A DNA stretch of 64,000 nt from a bacterium 1xD8-48 (lineage in GTDB: Bacteria > Bacillota > Clostridia > Lachnospirales > Lachnospiraceae): the NCBI GenBank assembly GCA_009917455.1, contig QZDS01000017.1:1-64000 (forward strand), written 5' to 3'. The notes beneath the pieces were generated by a model. The model was not told the origin of the DNA. It searched no databases and saw only the letters and a list, made by a program, of their open reading frames with translations. Below are positions 63,189 through 64,000 of the stretch, piece after piece. Each line of letters opens with the position of its first letter. Positions within the stretch are counted from its first letter, which is position 1. Made by a program: the position numbers and the translations under genes.

Positions 63189-63884
63189 ATGTTAGAAGAA
63201 TTAAAAAAACAGGTTTATGAAGCGAATATGAAGCTGCCTTATTACGGTCTTGTGACCTTTACATGGGGAAATGTGAGCGGGCTGGATAAGGAAAAGGGGC
63301 TGTTTGTGATAAAGCCCAGCGGCGTTGATTATGAAAAACTGACGCCGGAGTGCATGGTGGTTATGGATTTGGAGGGGAATAAGATAGAAGGAGACTTGAA
63401 TCCGTCCTCCGACACGCCGACTCATCTGGAGCTTTATAAGGCGTTTCCGGAAGTGGGCGGCATAGTCCATACCCATTCCTCATATGCCACAAGCTGGGCG
63501 CAGGCGGGGAGGTCAATTCCCTGCTATGGAACGACCCACGCCGACTATATTTACGGCGAAGTTCCCTGTGTAAGATGCCTGACAAAAGAGGAAATCGAGG
63601 CGGCTTACGAAGAAAATACCGGACATCTGATAGTGAACGAATTTGCCCGCATGGGAAAAGACCCCATGGCGGTGCCGGCGGTTCTTTGCAGGAACCATGG
63701 CCCTTTTGCATGGGGAAAGGACGCGATGGACGCCGTTCATAACGCGGTGGTGCTTGAGGAAGTGGCAAAAATGGCATACAGGACGGAAACCATCAATCCC
63801 AAGGTGGGGGCTGCGCCGGCGGAGCTTCAGGACAAGCATTATTTCAGAAAGCACGGGGCCGGGGCCTATTACGGGCAGAATTAA
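63189..63884 (+). CDS. araD: L-ribulose-5-phosphate 4-epimerase
   Basis: This 231-residue class II aldolase-fold epimerase converts L-ribulose-5-P to D-xylulose-5-P. TWGNVSGLDKEKGLFVIKPS near 26, VHTHSSYATSWAQAG (zinc His pair near 95), GTTHADY and CRNHGPFAWGKD (third zinc His) are all present. GAGGGGGAT precedes ATG. The gene sits 10 nt after the kinase, completing the lower part of arabinose use; the isomerase is not in view. Confidence 0.94.
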   Translation: MLEELKKQVYEANMKLPYYGLVTFTWGNVSGLDKEKGLFVIKPSGVDYEKLTPECMVVMDLEGNKIEGDLNPSSDTPTHLELYKAFPEVGGIVHTHSSYATSWAQAGRSIPCYGTTHADYIYGEVPCVRCLTKEEIEAAYEENTGHLIVNEFARMGKDPMAVPAVLCRNHGPFAWGKDAMDAVHNAVVLEEVAKMAYRTETINPKVGAAPAELQDKHYFRKHGAGAYYGQN

Positions 63885-63892
63885 AAAATTGG

Positions 63893-63921
63893 TTGACAAA
63901 ATAAAAATAGTCTGATACATT
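63893..63921 (+). promoter_or_regulatory. sigma-A promoter upstream of the last, truncated gene
   Basis: TTGACA (63893-63898), a 17-nt spacer and TACATT (63916-63921). The gene after araD therefore has its own promoter. Confidence 0.72.
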
Positions 63922-63984
63922 GGCTGTAGTAACCGCAGACAACAGTAAAAGAATGCCTGTGGAATCTAAAACAGGAGGACAGGG

Positions 63985-64000
63985 ATGTTTAATTTTTCTA
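63985..64000 (+). CDS. start of an unidentified gene (partial)
   Basis: AGGAGG lies 6 nt before ATG 63985, and the frame reads MFNFS up to the window edge. Five residues are too few to identify the product. Given the neighbours it may belong to pentose use, but the separate promoter leaves that open. Confidence 0.55.

Noticed and set aside
1..64000. CRISPR array, prophage or integrative element
   Set aside because: No regular repeat-spacer pattern, integrase, portal, capsid or conjugation gene was seen; mobile DNA is limited to the IS, the Rpn remnant and the candidate AAA-ATPase cassette.
1..64000. tRNA, rRNA or known riboswitch classes
   Set aside because: No cloverleaf, rRNA core motif or recognisable riboswitch consensus (including a SAM or SAH riboswitch before 11881) was found by eye.

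Overview
The window looks like chromosome of an anaerobic, spore-forming member of the Lachnospiraceae (Clostridia). The grounds are the SpoIID, SpoIIQ-like, SpoVG and Spo0A-type genes, the paired glgC/glgD arrangement of clostridial glycogen synthesis, the DnaD-DnaC pair, strong AGGAGG-type ribosome sites and moderate GC with an AT-rich left end. No rRNA, tRNA or CRISPR array was seen.

Region 1 (1-11.3 kb) is a carbohydrate locus. A YesN-type response regulator and a YesM-type sensor kinase lie on the minus strand, divergent from a CUT1 ABC importer (binding lipoprotein plus two permeases), a GH31 alpha-glycosidase and a second putative TIM-barrel glycosidase. The kinase gene is split by an intact 1468-bp IS4-family element (1332-2799). 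The element has 22-bp terminal inverted repeats and an 8-bp target duplication, and removing it with one duplication copy restores the kinase frame exactly. A frameshifted Rpn/PD-(D/E)XK nuclease remnant follows at 11.3-11.6 kb.

Region 2 (11.8-16.3 kb) appears to be an S-adenosylhomocysteine salvage group: D-2-hydroxyacid dehydrogenase, SAH/MTA deaminase-type amidohydrolase, short-type adenosylhomocysteinase, and a phosphoribosyltransferase-like protein that has lost the acidic PRPP-site pair. The deaminase plus short hydrolase suggests a route through S-inosylhomocysteine. Region 3 (16.3-22 kb) holds glycogen phosphorylase, an aconitase-like hydratase and a DUF368 membrane protein.

Region 4 (22-33 kb) has an EF-hand-like protein, spoIID (with a 23-bp-stem hairpin inside its first 30 codons), a SpoIIQ-like M23 protein lacking catalytic histidines, an amidohydrolase, ddl-murF, plsC, and a polyprenyl-type glycosyltransferase coupled to a DUF6044 membrane protein. 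Region 5 (33-45 kb) has murC, dnaD, dnaC and a divergent PRPP synthetase on the minus strand, and glgC-glgD, spoVG and pth-mfd on the plus strand.

Region 6 (45-51 kb) is a minus-strand block. It carries an AAA-ATPase/PD-(D/E)XK gene bracketed by a 24-bp near-perfect direct repeat that duplicates the 3' end of the neighbouring ABC gene, then an ABC-2 exporter coupled to an N-acetylhexosamine 1-kinase. Region 7 (51-64 kb) has a Na/Pi cotransporter, a 33-residue small protein, a DNA glycosylase, a Ham1-like protein, a free-standing Spo0A DNA-binding domain, a small glycan/cell-surface group (DegT aminotransferase, GT2, ATP-grasp), a PadR-DUF2812 pair with two operator palindromes, glutamine synthetase, and the start of an arabinose/ribulose operon (FGGY kinase, AraD-type epimerase).

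The best candidates for something undescribed are the direct-repeat-flanked AAA-ATPase cassette, the hairpin inside spoIID, the 133-nt palindrome at 33.2 kb, and the SAH/SIH salvage group with its degenerate PRTase. All functional statements rest on motif reading by eye, with no database search.
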